Positions 20,085 to 32,260 are shown, counted from the first letter of the stretch. The stretch: DNA of 64,000 nt from Cryptomeria japonica (GCF_030272615.1 NW_026728918.1:248001-312000); one strand, 5' to 3'. Notes: a model not told the origin generated them from the sequence alone. Program-made: numbers and translations.

Positions 20085-22438
20085 GCTGTACAGAGCATCC
20101 GGGTCCCCTGCCTATCAGAAAATACCAAAAAACATTCAGAAAAATGTCCTGAAGAAAATATAAAAACATTCAAAAAAGTAAAGAAAAATCATGCATCCAA
20201 ACGGTGAACAACCACTCCGGTGGCACCTTGGGTAAGAACGATGGTGAAAACCTGGCAAACAGGCGCCACTCGTAAAGGCTATGGCTCCATTATCTTTCAG
20301 ACTTGTGGCGATCACATCTACTTCATACATACATCCATCCATCCATCAACCATGGCTTGTTATTCCTCTGCAATTATGATAGTACTCCATACATCTTGCA
20401 TCCCGCTTTTTCATAGTCATGTCTAAAACTGGGGGCAATGCCTTTAACCTATTGATGGAAGTGGATTCTACATTGTCTTATGATTCATTAAGTTCTTCAT
20501 TCAAACAATCATCAAAAATCCAAAAACATTCAAAAATATCTCGCAAAAATACCAAAAACATTCAAAACAATTCAAAATCCAAAAACATCGACAAAACCAT
20601 TGAAAAATCACACAAAAACATGGCAACACCTTGTACATACTCATCCATGCAGATACCAAAATAAACATTGACAACTACTCACACAATGACCATTTATCAA
20701 TCGACCACACAATCCACATCCAACAAATCAGAAACTGTCTTTAAAACAAGGATGCATCCTTCCTTATCAAAACAAAGACAAGATGACATTTTCTTTGACA
20801 AGAAAATTATGTTAAGCTATCAAATACTTGGTTGATTTATGAGTACAATCATTTGTTTATCTGTATCGGGATCTTTTCAACATTGTTTTGTATCGTTTGT
20901 GCATTATTTCCGATGAAGTTCTGGGGCATGTACTAATGGTGTCTACGTGGGAAGTTCACCAAGCTACGTGATCTTATGCAAAATACAGTCATAGATCACT
21001 ACGGCTTGCTGACTACAGCGTATACCTCGACCATATGGACACTAACCATTACCAAGGATCCATATTCTTTATTCTTTATGTATATATTGTTTGTTTACAA
21101 GTACAATGCTCATTCTTTGGTTCCTCTTCCTCCAAATTGGATAAAGGTTTTATCTCTTATTACGGTATGCACTTGTCTCAGGATATGATCAGCCTAAGAT
21201 CAAGGAGGACGATCCAAGTCATGCATGAACGGAGATAATCCTTGTCTGTTCCGCAAGCAATACTCAGGTCAATTTGATCCATTATATCAAGTTGCTTGTA
21301 TTAACTTGCTATATCAAATCCATGTAAGAAATACTCTGGTCATCTTGAATCATTATGTCAAGATGCGTGTATTCTCTTCCAACATTTTAAAGCTCAATGA
21401 TGAAAAATAAAGCACCATGGATCGTCATTCCATCTCATTTGTATATATTGCATTTCGTTGCATTCCATCCATCCATACATTCATAATAGCTGCATATCAT
21501 GCATACGTAGTCATAATAATGCATACTCTATTTTACTCATCTTCTTCCATAGGACTCGGTCCTAGTCCTCCATATCTTCTATCTAACATTGAATCCCCCC
21601 TCACCCTCCCTATCTTGATCATCAACATCATCCTAATCCCTTCATCACTTCCCATCCTCACTCATCCACAAAATTAAGCCAGTTACTCTGTCTACATAGA
21701 TACATCGACTCCCACACACCTAGACTATCAACAGATACTCTGATCAAGTATCTTCGGGTCTCAACAGGTAATCGATTATGGTAATCCTAGACTACATCAG
21801 GCATTTATCATAATGACCTAGTCTCAACGGGGCTGCCATGATTCCCCACAACCATCCATCACACGCACACACTATCAATTGATCAACCAATCAAACACAA
21901 TCCAATGGACAATTACATCAATTGTCTACGTCTCAACGAGTATTTTGCTTCATATACCTTGACTTCATCGGACAATTACATCAATTGTCTAAGTCACCAT
22001 CAGGTCACTTTGATTCACTTACTCAGACTTTATCATGTCCAAGCGACCAACTGACATCAACTGTCACGCTTTGACTTGACCGGGGCAATTAAACCGATTG
22101 CACCAGATTGTCCAAACAATTTTGATCAATTGTATAGCATCAATCCAAACCCCACACTACATCTGCTATGTATCTCTTGGATGACCTCAGGGTACTCGCT
22201 GGCTTGTTGTTTCTTCATATTCACTCCATTTTCTCCCATTCTTTCATCATTAGTTCTAATTTCTTCTATTCTACCTCCCCTCCGCTTTTCATTCTTTTTC
22301 GAGAGATCGCCCGATTTTTCAAAAAAATTCGGCCCATCCCTCGAGGGGGCATACCACCCATTAAATTTACATTTTATGGGGCATTTCTTCACACCTATTT
22401 TTCTTTCTTTGAAACGACACGATAAACCGCACCGTCTC
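20085..22438 (+). other. 3' untranslated tract of the Tat element
   Basis: 2.35 kb between pol and the polypurine tract with no convincing gene on either strand. It contains short repeats: AAAACATTCAAAAA variants (20120-20600), CATCCATCCATCCA (20330-20350) and repeated ATCAATTGTCTACGTCTCAACG-like units near 21740-22030. The minus-strand ORF at 22126-22440 and plus-strand ORF at 22076-22456 overlap each other and cross element boundaries, so they are rejected. A long 3' spacer is common in large Tat elements. Confidence 0.6.
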
Positions 22439-22451
22439 AAAGAGGGGCAAA
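22439..22451 (+). promoter_or_regulatory. Polypurine tract of the Tat element
   Basis: AAAGAGGGGCAAA directly precedes the 3' LTR. It is the expected plus-strand primer site, spared by RNase H during reverse transcription. Confidence 0.85.
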
Positions 22452-24242
22452 TGTAGTCACATAAATCTGTCCATTTAATTAAATGAATATTTAATATTTA
22501 TTTGATTATTTAACCATCAATTAATAATTAATTAAATTAATATTTAATTAATTCATCTTAACCCTCTTCTCCTATTAATTAAATAAATTATTCAATTTAT
22601 TTGATTTAATTCGCTTAACCAAATTCAGACCATTAATTAAATAAATAAATCATATTTATTTAATTAAATCTTCTCTCACATTTAAATAAATTAATATTTA
22701 TTTAAAACCCCCAAAATCCCACCTCTCACATTTAAATAAATTAACATTTATTTAAATCACCTTTATCCTCTACCCACTTGCATTTTCCTACAAAAGCAAG
22801 TTGCACAATTATTTTAAATAAATAATTTATTTAAATCACCTTTATCCTCCACCCACTTGTATTTTCCTACAAAAGCAAGTTGCACAACTATTTTAAATAA
22901 ATTATTTATTTAAAATCCTATTTATCCTCACCCACTTGAAACCTTTAATGGTTTCCCTTAAAGTATTCAAACTTGATGGCTTTAAAGTCTTCAAACTTGA
23001 TGGCTTCCTTCTATAGTCTTCTTAAGACTTTAATGGTTTTCCTTAAAGTCTTCAAGCCTTTAATGGTTCCCCTCAAAGTCTTCAAGCATTTTAATGCTTT
23101 ATCTTCCTTTTTCTCATTTAAATAAATTAATATTTATTTGAATATTTATCCAAATACAACTTGCACACATTTATTGAAATAAATGAATTTTTATTTTAAT
23201 AAAATCCTATTTTCCCTCACCCACCAAATCCACTTGCAAAATCTAATCCCCTTCTAGATTCTTCTAACCCCTTCCTAATTAGCTTAATCCATCCCCTAAT
23301 CATTGTCACATTCCTAAGCAAAATGGAGTCACTTCTCAAAGCCTAAAAGTCTTGGATAACCTTTGAAAGCTTCCAACCTTCAACCACTAAATGGCTCAAA
23401 GTCTTTGATAACCATTGAAGGCTTTCAACCTTCAACCACTTAATCCCCAAAGTCTCCAATAACCATTAATGGTTACCTCAAACCCTCCCACATGGTTAAA
23501 ACATTTGTTTTGACTCAACCTCTACCCAACCCAAGGGTCTCATCAAGCCTTTAATGCTTTGACCATGATTATCTCTTAATCATTTGCACAAAGGTTTATC
23601 CTTGGATTAACTCTTAATCCAATGGGTAATCTTAATTTAGACTTGACCCTTACCTTCTAGATAACCATGAGGTCTTCTCAGGCCTTTAATGCCTCCAACC
23701 TCTTCTCTCAACCCAATCCTATGTTGACACTTGTCACCATTTTATTGGTGCCAATTGTGCACATGGATCCCCAACTTTCAAACTTGGCCCTTGATTAAAC
23801 CATTCAATCTTAACCCTTCATTTCCCCATTTCTTCTATAAATAGAACCCTTCTCCTCAAGCAAAGGAGAAGCATTTTAGAGTATTGTTGTTATACTGGCA
23901 TTAGCATAGAGCTTTTTCATAGCATCACTATCTACTCTTGCATAGTATTTTCTTATCATATTCAACCATCTTGAATCTCCATATGGCATCCATGGCTAGT
24001 GCTAAAAGCTGAGAGCTACACTCGTTTGGGACTTGGAGAGGAGAGGAACAAGGGAGGAGCAACTATGAGCATCTTGATTAGCTATTTCATTTTATGTTTA
24101 TATGCTTTCTATTTCATGCTTAATATCTCTCTTGATATGCCTGTTTAGGATAATCTTTTGTTGCTAACACTAACGTTTGTTTCTTGTGCTCTTGTGTGTG
24201 TTGCCATCAAACAGATTTTCTAATCCTTTTTGCAGAGCATCA
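22452..24242 (+). mobile_element. 3' LTR of the Tat element (1791 bp)
   Basis: Same length and termini as the 5' LTR, with one substitution noticed (C at 23301). The TATA box equivalent is at 23836-23843. It is followed by TSD ATTAG at 24243-24247. Confidence 0.96.
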
Positions 24243-25252
24243 ATTAGTGAGTTATCTTTCTCTCTTGGATTACAAGTTATTTAATCTAAAACTAAAATTT
24301 TAATTTCACAAGGAAAGTATGGAACTAAATGTTGAAGAAATTTGAGTTTGATGGTTGTAAACCTATTACAAATCCTTTGACCATTGGTTGCAAGATGAGA
24401 AAAGATGATGAAACTCTGGAGATTAATTAGAAGTACATATCAATGATTTCTTTATTATTATATTTGGTAGCATCTAGATCAGATAACGTGCAATTTATAT
24501 GTTTGGCAGCTATGTTTTAGGCAAATCCAAAGGTTACACATGAGCAATTTGTGAAAAGAATTTTTGAATATTTGAAAGGCACTGTAGATTTTACACTCTG
24601 GTATAAAAAGGTAGAGATTTCATGTTAAAAGTTTATACTGATGGAAATTGGGTTGGAAATGTTGATGACTAGAAGAATACTAGTGGTGGTGCTTTCTTTT
24701 TAGGAGACAAATTGATCTCTTAGTTTAGTATGAAACAAGACTTAGTTTCTTTATGGACTGTTGAAATAAAGTATATATTTGTAGCATCTTGTCATACTCG
24801 GGTAATATGGATTAGACAAACCCTTAGAGATATCAAGGTAACATATAATGAAGCAAATCCTACTATGTGTGACAATACAAGTGCAATAAACATTTCAAAA
24901 AAATTGGTTATGCATTCAAGAACAAAACACAATTCAATCAGATATCACTACTTAAGGGAGAAGGTTGCTGAGAAGGAAGTTTGATTGCAATATATTTTTA
25001 CAAAAGAACATGTTGCGGATATTTTTACTAAGGCATTGGAAAAGGATACTTTTGAGTTTCTTTGGGATAATCTTTGAGTTATTGCCCCACCTTCTTCTAT
25101 CTAGGTGCATTATGTGCATAAAACTTTCCAAGGGGAGCATCCATGCCTATTTCTTTTTTCTGGATTGATTTTGTGGCTATTCTCATGGGGAGTAGTTGAG
25201 TATGTATTGATTTTGTGGTGTTTTTATTTTATGGAAAAGGGGGAGATAAATA
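24243..25252 (+). pseudogene. Ty1/copia pol remnant, copy B, part 2 (RNase H end)
   Basis: This continues the copia remnant after the Tat insertion. Broken motifs include SFSLGLQVI, VKRIFEYLKGTVDF and VYTDGNWVGNVDD. A longer open piece at 24730-24984 reads MKQDLVSLWTVEIKYIFVAS, IWIRQTLRDI, CDNTSAINISKK and HSRTKHNSIRYHYLREKV, which is the copia RNase H C-terminal region. After a break comes HVADIFTKALEKDTFEFLWDNL, the usual end of copia Pol. A purine-rich tract AAAAGGGGGAGATAAA (25236-25250) precedes a probable LTR. Stops and frameshifts show decay. Confidence 0.88.
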
Positions 25253-25430
25253 TGGTTAGGAGTATAGAGATAATATATCCATAAATAGGAACATCTATTA
25301 GTGTGTCTATGTATACATGTGTACATCATGTAAGGGGTGGACACAACTAGCAATATAGCCTTGGTACATGAATGTAATAATGGAATTTAGATGATAAGAT
25401 AGAAACTTATTATTAATCTATAGCTTTCAC
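25253..25430 (+). mobile_element. Probable 3' LTR of the copia remnant
   Basis: It follows a polypurine tract and begins TGGTTAGGAG. A possible end is CTTTCACA near 25430, giving a short LTR. The same sequence is found inverted at about 35950-36125, but homology between the two continues past the proposed end, so the boundary is uncertain. Confidence 0.5.
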
Positions 25431-25589
25431 AATCCTCTAGGTCTACCCAATATCTGAAAGTCCTATGATTTTCTAAAATCATCATCATTAAACATTAATA
25501 ATTTTGAGGATTCCATGATACTTTACATCAATGAAAATTTCTTATTGGTGATATGATCTATTAGTATCCCTGGTGGTTTCTTAATAAAT

Positions 25590-27600
25590 GTTTTTGATTA
25601 AGGGTAGATATGTTTTGAGGGGACTACAAACCTCGTACAACAGGTTTTGAGGGGACCCAAAACCCCACAAGTTTTGAAGGGACCTGAAACCCTCAGATTT
25701 TACCAGGATATGGAACCCACAGTACAACGCTCCTAAACAAAAAGAGCATCACCATACCAACAGCCACACTAAACACTGGATATAAACTCATCCCTAACAC
25801 ATACAAAAGGGTTTTACAAGGCTCCCTAAACCTACAAATATGTCCATGGGTGTATCCAGGCACCCATCACCTTCAAAAACACCAGATTACAATAATTCAA
25901 CACATTCTCACAATCTAGACAAATGGGGTTTTGAACTATGGCTACCCTATCCTTCATCATGAGTTTTAAACTGGCTCTCACAACCAACACACAAGGGTTT
26001 TCATAGGCTCCCTTAACATGTAACAAAGTATTCAGTGTGCCAACAACACAACTTACCCTTAACCAAAAACCACAACTAGCCAGTCTGGCCCCTTTAAAAT
26101 TGCTAGCATCCAGCTTGCCTATTGGAAGAACAAAACTCCCACAACTAACACAAATGGAAAAGAGAAAAAGACTAAAAGCACAAGCAGCATACCACAAAAC
26201 TTTGGGTTTTACCAGGCTCCCACAAACTCAATCAAAAGGGGGATATTGAAAGGCATCCCAAATCTTTAAGATGGGTTTTAAAATGGATCCCATAACCAGC
26301 AGGAAGAAACTCGTAACCACCCAGCATCTGATCAGACCCCACCTTTCAGCACAGCACCTCTCCACCTCTATAGGACAAGGACCCACCTTAATAGGGGTTG
26401 AAAGGAAAGAGACCAACAGAAAAAAGAGCCAATCTTCTAACCTCAAAAAAAAGTCCAGCAACCAACAAGTAACCTCATAATGCTTAGCTAGATATAAGGG
26501 TTTTGAATAGGCTCCCAAAACCTTGAACAAAAGGAGAGGCATGCACCAGAAAGACTCTATTCCAGCAATCTTCACCAAAATATCCACATTTATAGGAGAT
26601 GAGGGTAAAATACCCAACAACATAAAAAAAAATCAAGAGCACAACCAACCTCGAAAAATAGAGGCTCCAAAACCCCTAGCAGGAGCTATCGCACAAAACT
26701 CAGTCCCCAACTCTTCCCTCTATAGAAGAATGGTCCACCTCAATAGGACAAACTGAGATAAATGGAAAAATGTCAGCCTATAAGACACCATAGAATATCT
26801 TGAAAAGAATAGATCCAAAAAATCCCTCACAATCTGCAATAGACAACTCTGAATAGCCACACCAAAAAAAAATAGGGACCTCCCACACAGAGGCCCCCCA
26901 TCGACACCAGAACTTTCCCATAGGGCAGAGTACAACCTATGGGCAAAAGGGAAACCAGGAAAACACAAAAAATACATTCTCCTTAAACTCCACTCGGATC
27001 CCAAACAACCCCCTCACTCCAAGGCTCGATATAGAAAGCACATTCTACGGATAGAGAAAGGAAAGCAATCACCGCATCCACCACAACTAGAGCCAAGCAA
27101 CTGCAGGACCAATGTACATGAGAGGAAGCACTGACAAAAAGAGAGGCCAACAGGCTTGGACAAAAATCCCCATCGCAACACACAACCCCAACCTCACTCG
27201 AAAAGACCCCCATAGAGAACACCCTCAGCTTAACATATCCATCATCGATCATAAGAAGACCAACGGGCAAAGAAGAATTAAAGCCAGCTAAAAAAAAAAG
27301 CCCTTCTGCCAAACGAGCAACGGTCGAGCACAAACAAACCACGGGGCAAAAATAAAATGCCCTTAACAACCCCACACGAAGCATCAGACCCGACCCCAAC
27401 CTTCTTAAGATCACTACAAGAAGCCAAAAGGGAGGAGGGGCACCACACAAGCAGCGTCTTGAGCAGTTTCTGAGCACAACCATCCTCCCAATGTTTACAC
27501 TAGTCACACCTCCCCTTCTACGCCATGGCTTCCTAAAACACTAGTCGCACTTCCACTTCTGCTCCTTATCCCGCCCATGCTTTTTTGAATATTGCAATTT
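25590..27600 (-). mobile_element. LINE-like element, internally deleted (left arm)
   Basis: On the minus strand this runs from a possible 5' end near 27600 to a 3' tail ending TTAATCAAAAAC near 25590. It ends with the fingerprint GGTTT(C/T)(G/A)GGTCCC..AAAAC shared by LINE tails at 36.8 and 48.2 kb. A 174-aa minus-strand ORF at 26983-27507 has a counterpart in the right arm at 34048-34581 but matches nothing I recognise. No endonuclease or reverse transcriptase motif is present, so this is a deletion derivative at best. The LINE assignment rests on the tail. Confidence 0.55.
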
Positions 27601-27650
27601 GTTGTGATTGTATAGTTTATACATCACCATGTTATTGGATATCCATAGGT

Positions 27651-28175
27651 TGCTTAATAAATATTAACTTATATCAAACGAGTAATTAATGGTCCTAAAG
27701 TTAATTTTAAGTTATTTTAAAAGATAATTAAATGATTAAAATAACGGAATTAGGAAAACATAGAAGAGAAGAAATTTGTAATAGAGTTCACCAAAATGCT
27801 ACGTCTTCGGGTCCATCTCCAATGAGTGACCGGTCCTTAATTAATCCACAAATTCTCCTTGTTCTCTAATGAGATGTACAAAATTTCCCCTTCTTCAAGT
27901 AAAAATAAACTTGAGTTAAAGCCTTTCTCAACTATTTGCATATAGTTGAATTCAAATAATTATCTAATTCGCAATTTCCTCACCCATTCCTCACAAGCCA
28001 AAATCTCCCCCCTTAAATACTATTTTGATATTCTAATTAGAGGTTTATTATAATATTTTATATCCCATAAAAATAAGCCCAAAATCCTATGATATCCCAT
28101 CGGCTTAATAATATATTTCAAAATCCTTATAAAAATGGGCTTTTATAGATTCTGGAATTAACAAAAATTGTGTTA
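27651..28175. other. AT-rich spacer, no feature seen
   Basis: No ORF, repeat or RNA gene is recognised. It begins where homology to the right inverted-repeat arm stops. Confidence 0.5.
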
Positions 28176-28179
28176 GTTG

Positions 28180-28262
28180 ATGACCGTATGATATAGTGGT
28201 CTGGAGGAATTTTAGCTATATGAGTGGTCAGTGTTCAAACCCACCAGACCACCTTGTTAGGT
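28180..28262 (+). mobile_element. Candidate tRNA-derived SINE head
   Basis: GATATAGTGGTCTGGAGG resembles an RNA polymerase III A box (TRGCNNAGTGG), and GTGTTCAAACCC resembles a B box (GGTTCGANNCC), about 40 bp apart as in a tRNA. It does not fold as a good tRNA by eye and has no anticodon stem, so a SINE head is more likely than a tRNA gene. The 3' end and target-site duplication were not found. Confidence 0.4.
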
Positions 28263-28419
28263 GGTTGGGGTTTAGACCCACTAGACTAGACTTGACTAAA
28301 CATATTTGGTAAAATATGTTGTCTAGGATGAAAGAACAACAAACACAATAAACACTTAACCTAACTTTTGGAAAAAATGGAAGATGACAAAGAGGCTCCT
28401 CGAAGCCCAAATTTACACT

Positions 28420-29620
28420 AGTTATAACACAAGAAAAGACACACTAATTACATTGTAACACTCTAGAATCAGTATCATAGACTATAATAGAATCAAGTCC
28501 ACATCTTGGTATCTCTACATAACAAGGACATGTAGGGAACTCCTGGACTTGAATCATGACCCAATCACCTCTCCACAAAAGTTGCAATTAGCTAATAAGT
28601 TGAGGATTTATGTTTCGACCAAATGAAGTACCTATGGTGAGTAACTTTAGGGTGTGATGATGTACCCTTGCACTAAAAACACCACAATCACTTAATTAAT
28701 AAGGTTTCTAGTTGCAATTCAGGGATGCCTAAGTACATGCTACAATAGTGAGGCACTCAAGTCTCTAATCGACCTGGCACAGCCCATATGTCCACATCCC
28801 AATTGACATCACACGAAACTATTATAAACACTTAATCTTTGGCTCTTTACTTTACCTTATTGATATAGCAACCCAAAGAAAAATACCAGAGGTCAACCCT
28901 AGGGGGATGAAAACCCTAGGAAGGCCTTCTACTAAATGATAAAAGAGGGGACATTATTGCACATTTCTACTACACCCAAGTTCCATGAGGGAAAGGGGAG
29001 AGGATATGTGTGTGAAACGGTTATGGTTCACCTGATAGAAATATGCAAGGACACCGAATATGGAGGGAACTCATTCTTTAGCATAAGGAATTTGAAGTGT
29101 TCTCTATGCTAGGAAATCACAAGAACACTTTATACTAGCTCTCAATCAAACATTAGTACTATTATAGTTTTTCTCCCTCTATACTATGCAATCAAATGTT
29201 AAAACTTTTATATTCTGGTGGAAGTTCATTTTGGTGGATATATGATGGTTGGACATATCAACCATGTTGAAGATAATTATTCCTCGAAGTATAAGGATCA
29301 TTAGGTCTCACAGTGAGATACATGACCTAAGCACACCGACATGTTTATAGGGTGAGTTCTATTTATTTTAGGATGTGATCAAATAGATTATTCATCTTTC
29401 AAAGATAGCTCCCTTCTTCTCTTATAATTCAGATTTCCTAATGTTTGATTGTTTCATATATTGAGTGTTTGATCATATTTTCTCATCGCTATAGAATCTT
29501 TTTGACCATTACGAGTGCCTAGGCATTGCATGGACTACAACTCTGAATTTTTGAGTCTGATGCTACCTTTTCAACTAAGCATTCCATTATTGTTGTCAAT
29601 GTATTTCATTTCATTATAAT
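28420..29620. other. Unannotated stretch
   Basis: 1.2 kb with no ORF over 60 codons in a plausible context and no recognisable element on either strand. Confidence 0.4.
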
Positions 29621-30254
29621 TCAATCTATTGTAGTGGTTAAGTTATTAAACTAGCCATTTACATTTTTTAGAAGAATTGAATGAGATGTTACAAGAAGAT
29701 CTAATTACTTCTACACCTAAATATAATAGATGCATTAAATGTTTTTGTAAACATTACTTTGATATTACTCTCCGCTCGAAAGTACAATATAATAAATTTG
29801 AGGTGAATAATAAAATTAAATATAATCGTAATATTATAAATAGATGCAATCGTTGATAGACAAAATCAACATTAATTGGACAAGATTTGATGATTTCCAA
29901 GAAATACAATACAACCACGAACACATCACATCACCTCATATATCAATCCTTGAAAAAGATAAATACCATGACCTGCCAATTGCTTTTATTGATCATTTAC
30001 TAAATTCAACTCATTTATACTAGTTCGAATCTAACTTACTAAGAAGTTTGCCTTGATAAATCTCAAGCAGTCAAACGATATTCACCTCAACAGACAAAAG
30101 AATGCATAAATTTCTGCAATATTCAACAGTCATGGCTCTGCTATATTTAGCTAGCGACTAATATATACTACGTGTTTAGCCCTCTCCACTGATAAGCAGT
30201 GAAGATAGAGATCTGCAGTAGTTTTTCATTTTTACTGGAAATATGATATGGTGG

Positions 30255-30476
30255 TCAGGCACAGTTCTTTGCACAGACGCCTCCACCATCAGCGCAGCGT
30301 GCAATTTGCCAAGGGCAGCAAAAGTGGGCAGGAGGACATTCATCGTGGCTAAAACACTCGTTGTCAGTGTCGCACTGCGCTGAAACCATTCTCAACCCTT
30401 CAAATATCACCACCAACATTAATAGTATTAAAAACTTCTTCTCAAACTGCATGACTCCTAATTTCATTGCACCCAT
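30255..30476 (-). CDS. Secreted eight-cysteine peptide, gene 1
   Basis: 73 aa, single exon. The N-terminus has a charged start, a hydrophobic core (KKFLILLMLVVIFEG) and a likely cleavage after VSA, giving a 40-residue mature peptide starting QC. Cysteine spacing in the mature part is C-x5-C-x5-C-x5-CC-x6-C-x6-C-x3-C, consistent with four disulfides. I do not recognise the family; the layout is typical of plant antimicrobial or signalling cysteine-rich peptides, but that is inference. The mature part is acidic, unlike most plant defensins. A TATA element lies 40 bp upstream (30516-30523). The start is uncertain between the Met at 30476 and the Met codons at residues 4 and 9; residue 9 is also conserved in gene 2. 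The gene is intact, and a paralogue is at 37548-37775. Confidence 0.8.
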   Translation of the reverse strand: MGAMKLGVMQFEKKFLILLMLVVIFEGLRMVSAQCDTDNECFSHDECPPAHFCCPWQIARCADGGGVCAKNCA

Positions 30477-30515
30477 TCTTGTTTGGCGAGTGATTGAATA
30501 ACAGTGTATGCTGTG

Positions 30516-30523
30516 CTTAAATA
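30516..30523 (-). promoter_or_regulatory. TATA box of peptide gene 1
   Basis: On the minus strand it reads TATTTAAG in CACTTATTTAAGCACAGCATAC, 40 bp before the first ATG. The same motif with the same surroundings precedes gene 2 (37827-37834), which supports function. Confidence 0.6.
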
Positions 30524-31229
30524 AGTGATTTGGACGTTCTGTTCAAGGAAAGGTAGGACAAATATATGAAATAATAATCTCCTCCTCGTGCAGTGTTTGG
30601 TTTTTTTGGTTGTTTGATTGTTTGGGCCGACTGTTTATGCTGGGAAGAATCCAGGGCTTTTATTTGAGGTGTTTGGAAGAGGAATCTGAAACGGCAGTAG
30701 AAATTTAATGGAATTTGATAATATGTAAGATATGTATTATGTTATGTATATGTTATATGCAGTGGGAAACGTTTTCTTATTTATAAAACTTTGGGAAACC
30801 CCTCAAATGAGACTCACATTATATTTTTATAACGATTTTAACATGTTAGATCTAATTGCAAGGTTTAATTTGATAAATGCAGCTCACATACGTGGATGCC
30901 AGCTTATAATCTAAAGTGCAAATCTAGAAAGCTAAGTTTAAAAATGAAAGAGAAAACAGAGCTGGAAAAAAGAAGACTGCAATAGAAAAATATAATGATA
31001 TTGAAAAACTAGAATTCATTAACTTGTAAAATAATTACAGTAAGCTGTCTTTTATAGACAACAAGACTTCTCCATTCCAATGAATATGAGTAGAAAGAAT
31101 AAAACAAAAAAACAATAAAATTGTTTTATCTAAAACAAGGTTTTAGGTAGAAGTTGAGAGATCGCAAATGATGTTTTATTAAAACATAAAGCTGAAAGCT
31201 AAAAAACAGAAAGCGTGATTTGCTAAACT

Positions 31230-32170
31230 CCAACACATCATTCCAATCGCATAGCTTTGATCTTATCTTCAATCTCCCCCTGAATGATCAATAAAGGTGA
31301 GTCCCACTGATTTCTGAAGGCAATAAAACTTGTGGTTGGAAGAGCTTTGGTGAAAATATCAGCAACTTGTTCAGATGAAGGACACAACTGCAACTCCACT
31401 TGTCCATCTTGAACCCAGTCATGAATGTAATGATGTTGATTCTCTATGTGCTTCATTCTGGCATGAAACATGGGATTATTTGTCATGAAAATAGTTCTAT
31501 TGTTATCACAATAGATGGTGGCTGGATGCTCCGGAGCCAAATATAAATCTATCAATATCCGTCTAATCCAAATTGCTTGACAACTTGCTGATGAAGTTGC
31601 CATGTATTTCTGCTTCTGTTGAAGAAAAAGCCACTATTACCTATTTTGTACTATTCCAAGATACAACTCTAGAGCCAAATGAAAAAAACATAACTTGATG
31701 TAGATTTCCTATCATCCACTGAACTAGCCCAATCTGAATCTGTGTAACCAACTAGCTCAAACTATACTATGAGAGAATACTCAATGCCAAAATTTTGTGT
31801 ACCACTCACATACATCATAATTCTTTTAAAAGTCTACCAATGTGACTCATGTGGATCCTACATGAACCGAGAGATGAGGCTCGGAACATACATAATATCA
31901 AGCCTACTGGTTGTGAGGTATATGAGGCCACCAACCAAACTCCTATACCAAGTAGCATCAACCTTGGGACTAGCATCTTCCTTGGTTAATTTTTCACCAA
32001 GTGCTTTGCATGCCATCATTCGAAACTTCTTCAATAAATCAACTACATACTTAGTTTGGGAAATAAATATACCTTCTCACATTTGTGTACTTCCACACCA
32101 AGAAAATAGTGCATGAGTCCTAGATCCGACATTTCGAATTCTTGTTTCATTTTATCGGAGAATAGTGCAT
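31230..32170 (-). pseudogene. Ty1/copia pol remnant (RT end and RNase H), minus strand
   Basis: The open piece at 31603-31238 reads MATSSASCQAIWIRRILIDL, IYCDNNRTIFMTNNP, ARMKHIENQHHYIHDWVQDG and EQVADIFTKALPTTSF, the copia RNase H C-terminus. Upstream on the same strand, broken frames give LVGYTDSDWA, SVDDRKSTSSYVFSFGSRVVSW, SLVGGLIYLTTSRLDI and LKKFRMMACK. The sequence is unlike the copia remnant at 24 kb and is a separate family. It is dead, with several stops and no LTR seen. Confidence 0.85.
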
Positions 32171-32260
32171 AACATATGTATTATGTTATCGGAGAATGGT
32201 GGGAAACGTTTTTCTTATGTATAAAACTTTGGGAAACGTTTTATAACTATATGTTAACAT
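32150..32260. repeat. Relic of the peptide-gene upstream region
   Basis: TATTATGTTATCGGAGAAT and GGGAAACGTTTTTCTTAT, TATAAAACTTTGGGAAAC match the region 5' of peptide gene 1 (30730-30800) and, in part, of gene 2 (38000-38030). No peptide coding sequence follows. Confidence 0.6.

Larger units (their letters stand above)
8283..24242 (+). mobile_element. Complete Ty3/gypsy Tat-lineage LTR retrotransposon (15,960 bp)
   Basis: A full-length element: 5' LTR 8283-10073, primer site 10076-10105, leader to 12779, gag, protease and pol to 20084, a 3' untranslated tract, polypurine tract 22439-22451 and 3' LTR 22452-24242, with TSD ATTAG on both sides. It belongs to the Tat lineage because a second, archaeal-type RNase H lies between the ordinary RNase H and integrase, there is no chromodomain, and the Gag finger is of the C-H-H-C type. 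The two LTRs have equal length and show one difference by eye, so the insertion is very recent. Two in-frame stops break the polyprotein. It is nested in an older copia remnant. Confidence 0.96.
25253..27650. repeat. Left arm of a 2.4-kb inverted repeat
   Basis: From about 25253 to 27650 this segment is the reverse complement of about 33710-36128, with moderate divergence. It contains the copia-type LTR, about 160 bp of shared flank, and a LINE-like element in minus orientation. Both arms carry the LINE at the same place in the flank, so the arms come from one duplicated segment and not from independent insertions. The spacer is about 6.06 kb. Confidence 0.85.
29620..30930. repeat. Duplicated unit carrying peptide gene 1
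   Basis: The sequence on both sides of the peptide gene at 30255-30476 is repeated around the second gene (about 37060-38170) in the same orientation. Shared landmarks are GAATGAGATGTNACAA and TTGATAGACAAAATCA on one side. On the other are CTTAAATAAGTG, ATAATAATCTCCTCCT and GAAGAGGAATCTGAAACGGCA. It is a segmental duplication of about 1.1-1.3 kb, with small indels. Confidence 0.8.

Noticed and set aside
22076-22456. Overlapping 126-aa plus and 104-aa minus ORFs before the 3' LTR
   Set aside because: They mirror each other and run into the polypurine tract and LTR, which a real gene would not do.
28180-28262. A functional tRNA gene
   Set aside because: No acceptor stem or anticodon arm can be paired; only box-like motifs are present.
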